Assembly: GCF_001742305.1 (NCBI RefSeq)
Contig: NZ_MJAT01000038.1
Location: forward strand, 1 to 64,000
DNA length: 64,000 nucleotides
DNA from: Desulfuribacillus stibiiarsenatis
GTDB lineage: Bacteria; Bacillota; Bacilli; Desulfuribacillales; Desulfuribacillaceae
Direction: 5' to 3'
This document shows positions 1 through 8,197 of the stretch, one piece after another (position 1 is the first letter of the stretch; each line of letters opens with the position of its first letter). The position numbers and the translations under genes are program-made. The notes beneath the pieces were generated by a model, which was given only the letters and a program-made list of their open reading frames with translations, ran no database searches and was not told where the DNA came from.

Positions 1-190
1 CAGAAGTCACTGACTTGTGAATAGTTTGTCTGTTCTATCAACATAGCAGGTTTCCTGTCCTGCACAGTCTGCATTCTTTCGAATGCGAGAATTGACGTTG
101 TTATGATTGCACTATACAGTTTTCAAGGAACTTTTTGATGGATTGTTTTTGCTTCAACCCACGCTTGTTTGTTTCGTTTGTGTCATCGCC
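1..190 (-). other. Probable rRNA operon leader (operon lies off the left edge)
   Basis: Read on the minus strand, this stretch follows two promoters and contains the string TTCCTTGAAAACTG (about 114-134), a hallmark of the leader or spacer just upstream of 16S rRNA genes in Bacillales. No reading frame here looks real: those seen are short and Phe/Cys/Leu-rich. The inference is that transcription runs leftward into a 16S gene outside the window. A tRNA or other stable RNA operon is possible. The part at about 36-60 resembles a repeat found at 46.7 kb. Confidence 0.55.
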
Positions 191-210
191 TTGTTTTTAG
201 CGACTTTCAT

Positions 211-239
211 ATCATATCACAGCCAGTTTGTTGTGTCAA
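211..239 (-). promoter_or_regulatory. Perfect sigma-A promoter (rRNA P2-like)
   Basis: The -35 box TTGACA (complement of 234-239) and the -10 box TATGAT (complement of 211-216) are separated by exactly 17 bp. Transcription would run leftward toward the window edge through the leader-like sequence. A near-consensus promoter with no protein gene after it fits a stable RNA operon. Confidence 0.75.
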
Positions 240-395
240 CATGTTTTTTTCAAATTCTTTTTTTGAGTCTGTTCGAAATCTTTTTTTGAATTTGTGTAGG
301 GCGATTCTTTCGAGATTGCCTCACCATGTTGCAAGCCGAAGCTTGTGTCTGTTGTACGATGTGTTGTTTGTGCTCGTTTCGGAGCGACAAATAGT

Positions 396-425
396 ATCTT
401 ACCACGAATCGAATAACAATTGCAA
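396..425 (-). promoter_or_regulatory. Upstream sigma-A promoter (rRNA P1-like)
   Basis: TTGCAA (420-425) and TAAGAT (complement of 396-401) are spaced 18 bp, with a TG dinucleotide one base before the -10 hexamer (extended -10). It lies about 185 bp upstream of the perfect promoter and points the same way, the tandem arrangement typical of Bacillus rRNA operons. It is weaker than the downstream one. Confidence 0.45.
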
Positions 426-579
426 CAGGTATCTTTTACCATGTTTCAAGGCGTACAAAAATAATACAACATAAGAAACTTTATATAGTGCTTTTCCTTA
501 GTAATCACTTAGTTTACTAAGGACTTAGATTAGTAAGTGCTTACTATATAGTTTAATAATATTACTTAAACCTTATAAA

Positions 580-1173
580 TCAAGGCTGGGAAAAAGGATA
601 CTCAATTATATATTCATTGAAAGTAGAAAGTACACTATGATAGTCTTCTAAATCGTGAATCACGATACCTTTTTCCAACTGCGCGATTTGCTCTTCTGGA
701 ATCCAATCCACTTCTATGGGGAAAAACTCATTCATTGGATGATTCGGAGTTTCATCTTGATGATAAATCACTAACTGGTTTCTCGCATTAATCCCGAATA
801 AGATATTTCCTAACATATCAGGATGAATGTTTGCATGTTCATTTGTCAGACGAATTTCATTTTCTTCAATTTTTTGCACTTGATAATTATCGTTATATTC
901 TCTTTTAAGGCCTAATTGCAAAACTTCTAACGAAGGTGCATACACTTCTCGATATGTGATATCTTCCGAACCACATAAGTAACTGTCGACAAGCGTGACC
1001 TTATACAAGGTAGCATAACTAAGAGCTTCTTGTAATAAAACATCTTCTGTCACTGTCGGATCTACAACAAAACGATGTTGTTTTTTCTCCAAATATAATT
1101 CTTGCGCGTATAATGCAACTAATAATAATACAACAATAATGCTGCTAATGATAAATGGCCTGTTGTTGGACAT
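580..1173 (-). CDS. bofC: BofC-like forespore regulator (intercompartmental signalling)
   Basis: The protein has 197 residues with an N-terminal membrane segment or uncleaved signal at residues 7-22 and no other hydrophobic stretch. The C-terminal half (FGIN...QLVIY...FFPIEV...QLEKGI) follows the pattern I remember for the BofC C-terminal domain. In B. subtilis BofC sits in the forespore intermembrane space and restrains SpoIVB signalling to pro-sigma-K processing. The ATG at 1173 is chosen because GAGGGG lies 7 nt upstream; an ATG 14 codons earlier has no ribosome site. It lies just downstream of yebC, and these two are also close neighbours in B. subtilis, which supports the call. The N-terminal part is too divergent to judge, so this could be a distant family member. 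Confidence 0.7.
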   Translation of the reverse strand: MSNNRPFIISSIIVVLLLVALYAQELYLEKKQHRFVVDPTVTEDVLLQEALSYATLYKVTLVDSYLCGSEDITYREVYAPSLEVLQLGLKREYNDNYQVQKIEENEIRLTNEHANIHPDMLGNILFGINARNQLVIYHQDETPNHPMNEFFPIEVDWIPEEQIAQLEKGIVIHDLEDYHSVLSTFNEYIIEYPFSQP

Positions 1174-1233
1174 AAAAACACCCCTCAGTTTATTTTTTAA
1201 CCACAGTATGGCCAAAACTGAAGGGTATCTATA

Positions 1234-1989
1234 CTATCCCTGGTACTTCTCCAAGTCTTCTTGAGAAATATCAAAATTGGAGTAGACATTTTGCACATCG
1301 TCATTATCTTCTAGTTTGTCAATGAGTATTAACATTTTTTGAGCTTCATCACCTGTTAAAGTGATTGTATTTTGAGGAACCATGGTTACCTCTGAATTTG
1401 ATACTTTGACTCCAGCGGCTGTTATTGTCGCTTTCACCTCTTCAAATACTTCTGGTTGCGTGATGACCTCATAATACTCTTCTTCTGATCTCATATCATC
1501 CGCTCCGCCCTCTAGGGCAAGAAGCAATAGTTCCTCTTCCTGAATCGAATTTTCTTCTTTCATGATGTTGATTACGCCTTTTTTGTCAAACATCCAGTTC
1601 ACACAACCTAATTCACCTAGGTTTCCACCGTATTTAGAAAAAATATGACGCATATCTGATGCCGCACGGTTTCGACTATCTGTGAGTACTTCTACATATA
1701 TAGCAACACCGCCAGGACCATATCCTTCATAGTTAATTTCTTCGTAGTTTACTCCCTCTAATTCGCCAGTTGCCTTCTTAATGACTCGCTCAATGTTATC
1801 ATTCGGCATGTTATGTTCTCTCGCTTTGTTCATAGCTAGTCGAAGACGCGAGTTAGCGTTCGGGTCGCCACCACCTTCACGTGCTGCAACGAAAATCTCT
1901 TTCGAAAGTTTGGTAAAGATTTTTCCCCTTGCTGCATCTTGACGTCCCTTTCTATGGGCAATGTTTTTCCATTTGGAGTGTCCAGCCAT
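1234..1989 (-). CDS. yebC: YebC/PmpR family DNA-binding or translation-associated protein
   Basis: The protein has 251 residues and starts [10 protein letters not shown], the invariant start of the YebC family, followed by the conserved [21 protein letters not shown] segment (quoted in part) and the GYGPGGVAI motif near residue 90. Family members are cytosolic, about 240-250 residues, and described either as transcriptional regulators or as factors that relieve ribosome stalling at proline stretches. A possible start six codons upstream would add a non-family leader, so 1989 is preferred although the ribosome site (GGATGG) is weak. It is the first gene of a pair with the bofC-like gene, separated by about 60 bp. 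Confidence 0.93.
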   Translation of the reverse strand: MAGHSKWKNIAHRKGRQDAARGKIFTKLSKEIFVAAREGGGDPNANSRLRLAMNKAREHNMPNDNIERVIKKATGELEGVNYEEINYEGYGPGGVAIYVEVLTDSRNRAASDMRHIFSKYGGNLGELGCVNWMFDKKGVINIMKEENSIQEEELLLLALEGGADDMRSEEEYYEVITQPEVFEEVKATITAAGVKVSNSEVTMVPQNTITLTGDEAQKMLILIDKLEDNDDVQNVYSNFDISQEDLEKYQG

Positions 1990-2063
1990 AGTTCTTACAC
2001 CATCCATTCATTTTACAAATATATAATCACTAATAATACTCGACTATTTTATCACAGGAGTCA

Positions 2064-2900
2064 TTAAGAGTTCCAGTCTCTAGGGTATAAAAAGTCGTGC
2101 CCAACGGATCTATGGGATATCTTCGCGATTATCGGTGCTTTTCTTTTATAATGATTCAACTGAACTTTCTTGGTCACTTTTGCAATAAAGTCTTGATTGA
2201 AATAGTCTAAGAGCTCCACATCGCTATATCTGCAATCATATTTATAGTATAGAAAGCAATCAACCTCATCGTAAGTAAATCCCAGTTCTTGTTCATCGGT
2301 CTGCCCTTCCCACAAGTCTGCACTTGGTGCTTTTTCAATGATTGATTTCGGTATTTGTAGGTATCGAGCAAGTTGATACATTTGATTTTTATATATATCA
2401 CCAATAGGGTTTAAGGCCGATGCCATATCTCCATAAATCGTACCATATCCTAACAATAATTCGGTTTTGTTACTGGTCCCTATCACTAATGCATTCCATA
2501 AAGAAGAATGATCGTATAGAATCGTCATTCTCTCTCTGGCCATTTTATTCCCTTTGCGCAACATATCATAACCTTCGTCTTTAAAATGATTGAAGTAGGC
2601 ATCAATCATAGGTGTTATTTCAATAACTTTAGAAGGCAATTGTAAATCTTCTATCACCTTTTTAGCATCCCCAAGACTATCAGGATTGCTTGTCTTGTAT
2701 GGCATCATGATGACATGTACATTTTCAGGCCCTAGAGCTTGGGCCGCTAAATATGCGACAACAGCGGAATCGATTCCCCCGGATAGACCCATGACTACTT
2801 TACGAAAACCCACCTTGTGAACTTCGTTTTGTATAAATTGAACTAAGATTTTCGTAGTTAGCTCCGTGTCAATTAACAATGTTGAAATATCACTTTTCAT
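2064..2900 (-). CDS. nadE: NAD synthetase, synthetase (ATP-PPase) part
   Basis: The protein has 278 residues. It converts nicotinate adenine dinucleotide plus ATP and ammonia to NAD in the cytosol. The ATP pyrophosphatase P-loop SGGIDS is at residues 40-45, and [12 protein letters not shown] and [12 protein letters not shown] are family motifs. Its start overlaps the end of the upstream amidase gene by 11 nt, with AGGGGGG as the ribosome site. Together the two genes equal a normal fused glutamine-dependent enzyme (301 + 278 residues). It is likely translationally coupled to the amidase, which would supply ammonia from glutamine. See the finding on the six-G run for the possibility of a frameshifted fused gene. 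Confidence 0.93.
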   Translation of the reverse strand: MKSDISTLLIDTELTTKILVQFIQNEVHKVGFRKVVMGLSGGIDSAVVAYLAAQALGPENVHVIMMPYKTSNPDSLGDAKKVIEDLQLPSKVIEITPMIDAYFNHFKDEGYDMLRKGNKMARERMTILYDHSSLWNALVIGTSNKTELLLGYGTIYGDMASALNPIGDIYKNQMYQLARYLQIPKSIIEKAPSADLWEGQTDEQELGFTYDEVDCFLYYKYDCRYSDVELLDYFNQDFIAKVTKKVQLNHYKRKAPIIAKISHRSVGHDFLYPRDWNS

Positions 2901-3795
2901 CCCTTTGCCCCCCTAACGATGGAGTAATTAACTGCTCGTTCGTTTTTGCAGAGATGCGTTGAAGCTCTTTGATAGTTAAATCAAGCTTTTCATTTCGCTT
3001 CAATGGATTCGCAATTCTGCTGCGGCGTATTTTACGCAAATCAATGTTTGCCATAAACAGCCCCTCATCCAAGTTAGGAGCTTGTAGTACTAGATTCCCT
3101 TCTGAATCATATACAGAAGATCCACCTGCAAAAGAAAGTCCATCCTCATATCCGACTCGATTCACATACACGACATAAACGCCATGAAGTTGAGCATAAG
3201 AACGAATTGTCGTTTGCCACCATAGGTTTGATTGAATTTGGCCATCAATCGGGCCGCGGCCTGGACTAGCAGCTACCACGTATATTACATGTGCACCATC
3301 TGTGCTTAAAATATAAGCTGTCGATGGATGCCAAGCATCCTCACAGATTAGCATACCTATCCTAGCATCTTCAGTAGAAAATGCTTGAATGCGATTTCCA
3401 GCATCAAAGTATCTTGCTTCATCAAATAAGCCGTATGTCGGCAAATATACTTTACGGTGAATATGTAGAATTTTCCCCATTGATGCATAAATCGATGAAA
3501 TGTAAAAGGAGTGACGTTCGTCTTCTTCCACAAAACTGAAGATGATATCAATATCTGAGCTTTTCTGAACCAGTTGTTGAATTTCTCTACTATTGATAGT
3601 AAGTGCAACATCATACGATAGATCTTGAAGATTATAGCCTGTCAGGCTTAATTCTGGAAATGCGATGACATTCGCCTGCTGTTGCTTTGCCTTTTCTATG
3701 TAGTCTAAATGCTTGTCCAAATTCTTGCGAACATCACCCAATAGAGGTTTCATTTGCGCAATAGCACATGTAATCAACTTTTTCCCTCTTAACAT
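2890..3795 (-). CDS. Nitrilase-family glutamine amidase of split NAD synthetase
   Basis: The protein has 301 residues and is a carbon-nitrogen hydrolase with the Glu-Lys-Cys triad: E48 (FPELSLTGY), K115 ([10 protein letters not shown]) and C151 ([10 protein letters not shown]). The stretch [19 protein letters not shown] matches the amidase domain of glutamine-dependent NAD synthetases better than other nitrilases, so the inferred role is glutamine hydrolysis feeding ammonia to the adjacent NadE. The start at 3795 is chosen because AGGAGG lies 9 nt upstream; an ATG 15 codons earlier has no ribosome site. In most bacteria this domain is fused to the synthetase. Here it ends in TGA 11 nt into nadE. 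Confidence 0.88.
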   Translation of the reverse strand: MLRGKKLITCAIAQMKPLLGDVRKNLDKHLDYIEKAKQQQANVIAFPELSLTGYNLQDLSYDVALTINSREIQQLVQKSSDIDIIFSFVEEDERHSFYISSIYASMGKILHIHRKVYLPTYGLFDEARYFDAGNRIQAFSTEDARIGMLICEDAWHPSTAYILSTDGAHVIYVVAASPGRGPIDGQIQSNLWWQTTIRSYAQLHGVYVVYVNRVGYEDGLSFAGGSSVYDSEGNLVLQAPNLDEGLFMANIDLRKIRRSRIANPLKRNEKLDLTIKELQRISAKTNEQLITPSLGGQRDEK

Positions 3796-3941
3796 TTGTA
3801 TAAACCTCCTAATCTGTTCAAGCTCATCAATCTCATTCATCTACTTCGTTACAACAAATATTATACTATACGAGTATGTACATAATTAGCATTCGCTCAG
3901 TATAATTAAAGCACATTATATTGATATAGAAAACTAATTTA

Positions 3942-4008
3942 TTATAGATGTGTTGCTAATGCAAAGCTACTTATCATCATAATTTTTATAAATTCTAATG
4001 ATGTAAAG
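3942..4008 (+). repeat. Dispersed structured repeat, type 2 (partial)
   Basis: It contains GATGTGTTGCTAATGCA (3948-3964), identical over that length to the copy at 46.7 kb, followed by AGCTA and a hairpin (ATCATCAT ... ATGATGT). In the 46.7 kb copy the same position holds a hairpin of different sequence, so the arms differ while the arrangement is kept. It lies in the roughly 250-bp gap between the NAD amidase and the LysM gene, where I see no other gene. Confidence 0.5.
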
Positions 4009-4030
4009 AAGGGGACTATTCGTCCCCTAT
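4009..4030 (-). terminator. Hairpin terminator after the LysM gene
   Basis: The 7-bp stem AGGGGAC/GTCCCCT (4010-4016 with 4022-4028) has a 5-nt loop, followed on the minus strand by a short pyrimidine run (TTCTTT). It is modest but placed directly after the LysM gene stop. Confidence 0.5.
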
Positions 4031-4048
4031 ATAATAATTATAATCTAT

Positions 4049-4645
4049 TTAGTTTTCCTCTTCATCCATTGTATAATTCCCTGGATACATCGGATATTCA
4101 CCAACACCTGGGAATACTGGGTAATTCTCATACCAACCACCACTTGGTTGCCCCTGATACATTCTCCAATTCGGGCCTAATGGATATCTCGGGCCAACTG
4201 TAGGATAATCACATCCACATTTAGAGCGCGGTATTCCCGTAGGCAAACATGGGTATGGTCCCTCATCGTACATAGGGCTTTGGATTGGATTCTGCATCGG
4301 ATACGGCATAGGCTGTGGACATGGTCTTGTTGCCCTTGGTCTCAAACACGGATTTGGTGCTGGTTGTGGACAAGGTTGTATTGGCATTGGTCTAGGACGT
4401 TGCGGATGATGATGTTCATGGTGTGGGTGATGCGGATGATGGTGATGATGATCGTGTTTTGGCGGACAAGGTAGTGGTCCTGGAGTACTAGCCGGAATCA
4501 TAATAATCTGTCCAGGATATATTAAATCCGGGTTACTAATTTGTGGGTTCGCTGCTATCAACACTTCTAATGGTACATTAAAACGCTTTGCAATCTTATA
4601 CATTGTATCGCCAGGCTTAACAACGTAAGTACGATTATAATCCAC
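4049..4645 (-). CDS. LysM-domain protein with His-rich and Pro-rich tail (spore coat-type)
   Basis: The protein has 198 residues. Residues 7-50 form one LysM peptidoglycan-binding module (YVVKPGDTMYKIAKRF ... YPGQIIMIPA). Then comes a run of about 18 residues that is mostly His with Pro, and a long Pro/Cys/Gly/Tyr-rich tail to the end. This architecture (one LysM plus low-complexity tail, no signal peptide) resembles SafA/CotX-type spore coat morphogens; the function is inferred. The GTG at 4645 is the chosen start because AAGGAGG lies 8 nt upstream; the longer frame begins upstream of that ribosome site. The His tract could bind metal. Confidence 0.7.
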   Translation of the reverse strand: MDYNRTYVVKPGDTMYKIAKRFNVPLEVLIAANPQISNPDLIYPGQIIMIPASTPGPLPCPPKHDHHHHHPHHPHHEHHHPQRPRPMPIQPCPQPAPNPCLRPRATRPCPQPMPYPMQNPIQSPMYDEGPYPCLPTGIPRSKCGCDYPTVGPRYPLGPNWRMYQGQPSGGWYENYPVFPGVGEYPMYPGNYTMDEEEN

Positions 4646-4737
4646 TGAGAAATCCTCCTTAAAAGATATAGTCAATTTACTATATGCTTGAAAGATTTCA
4701 CAGCAACCTGTTAAACGCCTATTTTACAGGCATTTAA

Positions 4738-4884
4738 CTAATAGATATATGTCATTGTAGAATGTGGATCAAAAGACAGTAATAAAAATTGCTCGTCAGA
4801 TATACCTCGATTCCCACTAGAACAACTTACAAGAGTCATGAACATTACCATCATAATAATTATCAAGAGAAACCGTTGATTCAT
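4738..4884 (-). CDS. Short putative lipoprotein (48 aa)
   Basis: A 48-codon frame too short for most gene tracks: M-N-Q-R, then an Ile/Met/Leu-rich signal segment, then the lipobox LVSC (Cys21), then a 27-residue mature part beginning SSGNRGISDE. AAGGAGA lies 9 nt upstream of the ATG. The pattern (charged start, hydrophobic core, L-V-S-C, Ser/Gly after Cys) is what is expected for a signal-peptidase II substrate. I do not recognise the mature part and assign no function. It lies about 90 bp upstream of the LysM gene on the same strand and could share its transcript. Confidence 0.6.
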   Translation of the reverse strand: MNQRFLLIIIMMVMFMTLVSCSSGNRGISDEQFLLLSFDPHSTMTYIY

Positions 4885-4933
4885 CCACTCTCTCCTTACT
4901 TTTCTCTATAAATTCAACGATAACAATATATAA

Positions 4934-4963
4934 TTGAAAATGCAACAGCCAAAATGGTATAAT
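4934..4963 (+). promoter_or_regulatory. Promoter for the cobalamin riboswitch and cobT
   Basis: TTGAAA (4934-4939), an 18-bp spacer and TATAAT (4958-4963) with TGG just before the -10 (extended -10). The predicted start is about 20 nt before the riboswitch. Confidence 0.7.
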
Positions 4964-4980
4964 TTTATCAAACAAAACCT

Positions 4981-5150
4981 CGATAGGTGCCTATATCAAA
5001 TATATAGGAGAATAGGGAATAATGTGCAAATCATTAGCGGTCCCGCCACTGTAACTTGGAGATTCCTAGCATAACCACTGCGATTTAAGCGGGAAGGGTT
5101 AGGGTATCTATGAAAAGAAGCCAGGAGACCTGCCTATCAGGATACATAAT
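4981..5150 (+). promoter_or_regulatory. Cobalamin (B12) riboswitch
   Basis: It contains the B12 box AGCCAGGAGACCTGCC (5119-5134) and the conserved core GCGGTCCCGCCACTGTAA (5037-5054), both diagnostic of the adenosylcobalamin aptamer. It is followed by an intrinsic terminator and then cobT, so cobalamin binding is expected to shut off cobT transcription. Confidence 0.93.
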
Positions 5151-5163
5151 GATTAGACGATGG

Positions 5164-5198
5164 AAAAGTCTATAGCTTATTTGCTATAGACTTTTTTA
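5164..5198 (+). terminator. Riboswitch-controlled terminator before cobT
   Basis: A 13-bp perfect stem (5164-5176 with 5183-5195), a 6-nt loop and a U run overlapping the 3' arm. It lies between the B12 aptamer and the cobT ribosome site, so it is the likely expression platform. Confidence 0.88.
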
Positions 5199-5216
5199 TT
5201 TATGAGGAGGAGAAAA

Positions 5217-6269
5217 ATGAATTTAGAAAATGTATTAGAATCAATAAAACCATTGGATAAACATTCGATGGACTTGTGCAAAACTCATCTCGATAGCCTT
5301 ACGAAACCGATAGGAAGTTTAGGCGTATTAGAAGACCTTGCCATTCAGATTTCCGGAATCACTATGAACTCTAAGCCTATCATTAAGCAGAAGCAGGCCT
5401 TTGTATTTGCAGCTGATCATGGAATTACAGAAGAAGGTGTTAGCGCCTTTCCGCAAGAGGTAACGAAACAAATGGTATTAAACTTCATAAACGGAGGCGC
5501 AGCAATCAATGTACTAGCTAGGAAAGCTCAAACACCGGTAACAGTGGTTGATATTGGAGTCAATGGAGACTTAATAATTGAGGGCTTGGTTCAGTGTAAA
5601 GTCGCACATGGTACAAAGAATTTTTCAAAGGAACCTGCTATGACAAGAGAGCAAGCAATTCTTGCGATAGAAACTGGAATTCTTCTGACGACCGAAGCAA
5701 TCAATCGCGGGGTTGATCTCTTTATTATCGGCGAAATGGGGATTGGCAATACTACATCTAGTTCAGCGATTGTAACGGCGCTAACCAATGCGCCATTAGA
5801 GGATACCGTAGGCTGTGGAACTGGAATTAGTACGGACTCTTTGCAAATCAAAAGGTCGATTATCAAAACTTCCCTTGAAAAACACAAGCCTAACGCAAAC
5901 GACGGGTTAGACGTATTATCAAAGATCGGCGGTTTGGAGATTGCAGGCATGGTCGGAGTTATTCTAGCATGTGCAGCGAATCGACGTCCAGTCATCTTAG
6001 ATGGATTTATCTCTGGAGCAGCTGCATTGATTGCACAGTCTCTTTCTCCACTATCTGTATCCTATATGATTCCTTCCCATTCTTCTGTGGAGCCTGGACA
6101 TCGAGTTATATATCAGAAGCTCACTCTACACCCGTTCTTGCATATGAATATGCGACTTGGTGAAGGTACAGGTGCCGCCCTTGCGATTCATGTAATTGAG
6201 TCCTCTTTGCAAATATTACATGAAATGGCGACCTTCGCTGATGCTGGTGTCAGCAATAAGAATCTTTAG
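5217..6269 (+). CDS. cobT: Nicotinate-nucleotide:dimethylbenzimidazole phosphoribosyltransferase
   Basis: The protein has 350 residues. It transfers the ribose phosphate of nicotinate mononucleotide to 5,6-dimethylbenzimidazole (or another base) to make the lower-ligand nucleotide of cobalamin. FAADHGITEEGVSAFPQ near residue 65 and the C-terminal RLGEGTGAA are family motifs; the Glu at position 316 corresponds to the catalytic Glu of the Salmonella enzyme. The ATG at 5217 follows GAGGAGG by 6 nt; an ATG five codons earlier lies inside that ribosome site. It stands alone downstream of the B12 riboswitch with no other cob genes nearby, which fits salvage or a scattered pathway. Confidence 0.95.
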   Translation: MNLENVLESIKPLDKHSMDLCKTHLDSLTKPIGSLGVLEDLAIQISGITMNSKPIIKQKQAFVFAADHGITEEGVSAFPQEVTKQMVLNFINGGAAINVLARKAQTPVTVVDIGVNGDLIIEGLVQCKVAHGTKNFSKEPAMTREQAILAIETGILLTTEAINRGVDLFIIGEMGIGNTTSSSAIVTALTNAPLEDTVGCGTGISTDSLQIKRSIIKTSLEKHKPNANDGLDVLSKIGGLEIAGMVGVILACAANRRPVILDGFISGAAALIAQSLSPLSVSYMIPSHSSVEPGHRVIYQKLTLHPFLHMNMRLGEGTGAALAIHVIESSLQILHEMATFADAGVSNKNL

Positions 6270-6311
6270 AAAAGCACAACTCGGCATATACAAGTCCATA
6301 ACACAATACAA

Positions 6312-6336
6312 AAGGGGCACCACCATGTGCCCCTTC
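6312..6336. terminator. Hairpin between converging cobT and torD-like genes
   Basis: Nine-base-pair stem AAGGGGCAC/GTGCCCCTT (6312-6320 with 6327-6335), loop CACCAT. The U runs on both sides are short. Position between two converging genes suggests it serves both. Confidence 0.6.
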
Positions 6337-6361
6337 CCAAAATTCATCTCTGTTTTGAAAT

Positions 6362-6994
6362 CTAACTTACTTTTAAATTTCTTTCCATACGATTCATATC
6401 CCAAGTAATAAATTTCTGGATGATTTCTATGCAATTAATAAAGAAGGTATGTTTAGACTTAGATTCAAGTACTTTTATATACTCTTCTAGCCAATCAAAA
6501 TGATCTTTCATGAATTGCAGCTGATATTCTTCATCCGTTACATCTACTAAAATTGCGGCTAGCTCTAACATCAGCCCCAAATGATCTGGTTTCTTTTCGT
6601 AACCTGTAGGGATTGTTAGTTTCAGTGCATTATATATGCTTTCAATATGGAGTGCCGGGTCACCATACAGAAATCCTTTTTCTTTAGCCCAAGAAACACC
6701 TGCTGTAGGATCCTGAGTCCAAGGCTTATATAGCGATTCAATCGGCGCACAGGATATCTGCTCAGAGGCAACATTGTTAAATACCTTTGTATATTGAGCA
6801 TGATAGTCGTCAAAGTTTAAAAACTGCTGTTCGCTGAGACTATTTTTTTCAAAAGTATATCCGATGCCTTTCGATAATATCTCCATCTCAACTTCTAAAG
6901 CTCCATGCGTCAAATCTTGAAAAAAACGCTTCGTCGGTGGCTTGATTAATTCAGACAACAAGCTATATGCGTTACTGCGCATTTTTTTATCCAT
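6362..6994 (-). CDS. TorD/DmsD-type chaperone for the molybdoenzyme
   Basis: The protein has 210 residues, all-helical in character and without a signal peptide. It carries the features of the TorD/DmsD/NarJ chaperone family: the Y-x-x-L-F/N-x-A-P-like stretch near SCAPIESLYK, and E-x-x-H/Y-D-like motifs with LGLMLELAAILVD. Such proteins bind the Tat leader of Mo reductases and hold the apoenzyme until cofactor is inserted. It is the last gene of the Mo reductase operon and overlaps the NrfD stop by 8 nt. The ATG at 6994 is chosen because GGTGAG lies 7 nt upstream; longer starts would lie deep in nrfD. Confidence 0.82.
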   Translation of the reverse strand: MDKKMRSNAYSLLSELIKPPTKRFFQDLTHGALEVEMEILSKGIGYTFEKNSLSEQQFLNFDDYHAQYTKVFNNVASEQISCAPIESLYKPWTQDPTAGVSWAKEKGFLYGDPALHIESIYNALKLTIPTGYEKKPDHLGLMLELAAILVDVTDEEYQLQFMKDHFDWLEEYIKVLESKSKHTFFINCIEIIQKFITWDMNRMERNLKVS

Positions 6995-8183
6995 GTTGAC
7001 GCTCACCGATATTACCATACTTATTTTGTACAAATACAAATGCTCTTTCGCCTAGCATATACGCCACCACAATTACGCCGAATGCCCCTATAACAACACT
7101 ATACTCAACAAATGTAGGATTATATACTAAATAACTTGTAGTTGCTGAGGTTTCTGGCCCTAAAGAGATAATTTGACCCGCTGTTACAAGATTGTGTCTA
7201 GCAAACATCAGACCTACTAAAGCCAGACCTGCAGCAAATAGTAGGTTTTTTTGCGTTTTTGCAAAAAATAGTACAATCAAGAACGGTACCAGTAGACCTA
7301 AACCAATTTCGAAAACCCAGAACGAAATCGCTAATGGCCCGTTAATCATTGCCATCGTAGCCTCATATCGTTCAGGAACGTTTCCAATATAACCACTTAG
7401 TACATTCCATATCGTGAAGAACAAAGTAATTGCAATAAATAACCCGAGCAATTTGCCAAAAATATCAACTAACTCATTAGTATTCTTACGGCTTTTATCT
7501 CTTTCCACAAAGTAGAATAGGATAATCAGTGCAGCCGCTCCAGAGACAAGAGCATTGATAATAAACATTCCCGGTAAGAAAGGTGCTGTCCAGAACGGTC
7601 TTGCAGCTAATGTACCAAATACCGCCCCTAAGTTACTTGTTGCTGCAACACCCGTTAGGATTGCAAAGATTGCACAAAACCGAGATAGTCTGTGTAAATT
7701 TAATGCGTATAGTAATGTTTCCGCAATCAGAAACATTAGATAGATTCCGTATAAATATCCCATCCATATAAATGCTGAACTAAAGTTCGGTGACAATATC
7801 GCATAGATCACTAAGCGAATTGGGTAATGTAATTCTACTGCGATAATAATAAAGGCAGTAATCATAGATACAACTGCTAAAATTACAGGTCGTATCCCCA
7901 TTGATTCAAATGCTTTAATATGAAACACATGACCCAAAGAAGATAATAAACATAATCCTGTACATCCTACGGCAAAGTATACATAAGCTGAGATTAAGAC
8001 ACCCCAGGCAACCTCATTCGATGTTCCCCAAGCTTGATGAGAATATATCAGTGACATCACTGCACCATAACCGAATAGCGCAACGAGTACGCCTATGATT
8101 CCCATAAACGGTAGATTCATATTTTTTGTGAAATCACTAGGTAAATTCACTTCGTGGTACAACATTGTTTCTTTCATAGCCAT
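6987..8183 (-). CDS. NrfD/PsrC-type membrane subunit of the Mo reductase
   Basis: The protein has 398 residues with about ten hydrophobic segments and few charges, typical of the NrfD/PsrC family that anchors the complex and exchanges electrons with the menaquinone pool. It has no cysteine or heme motif pattern. It follows the Fe-S subunit by 14 bp and the ribosome site AAAGGGGG precedes the ATG. With the Mo and Fe-S subunits it forms the standard three-part complex (A-B-C) on the outer face of the membrane. Whether it pumps protons cannot be judged. Confidence 0.88.
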   Translation of the reverse strand: MAMKETMLYHEVNLPSDFTKNMNLPFMGIIGVLVALFGYGAVMSLIYSHQAWGTSNEVAWGVLISAYVYFAVGCTGLCLLSSLGHVFHIKAFESMGIRPVILAVVSMITAFIIIAVELHYPIRLVIYAILSPNFSSAFIWMGYLYGIYLMFLIAETLLYALNLHRLSRFCAIFAILTGVAATSNLGAVFGTLAARPFWTAPFLPGMFIINALVSGAAALIILFYFVERDKSRKNTNELVDIFGKLLGLFIAITLFFTIWNVLSGYIGNVPERYEATMAMINGPLAISFWVFEIGLGLLVPFLIVLFFAKTQKNLLFAAGLALVGLMFARHNLVTAGQIISLGPETSATTSYLVYNPTFVEYSVVIGAFGVIVVAYMLGERAFVFVQNKYGNIGERQHG

Positions 8184-8197
8184 TTAAATCGCCCCCT

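Noticed and set aside
107-474. Overlapping short frames on both strands at the left end
   Set aside because: They are Phe/Leu/Cys-rich with no ribosome site, and they overlap the two leftward promoters and the rRNA-leader-like sequence.
4280-4474. Met/Trp-rich frame on the plus strand
   Set aside because: It is the antisense shadow of the His-rich LysM gene and has no ribosome site.
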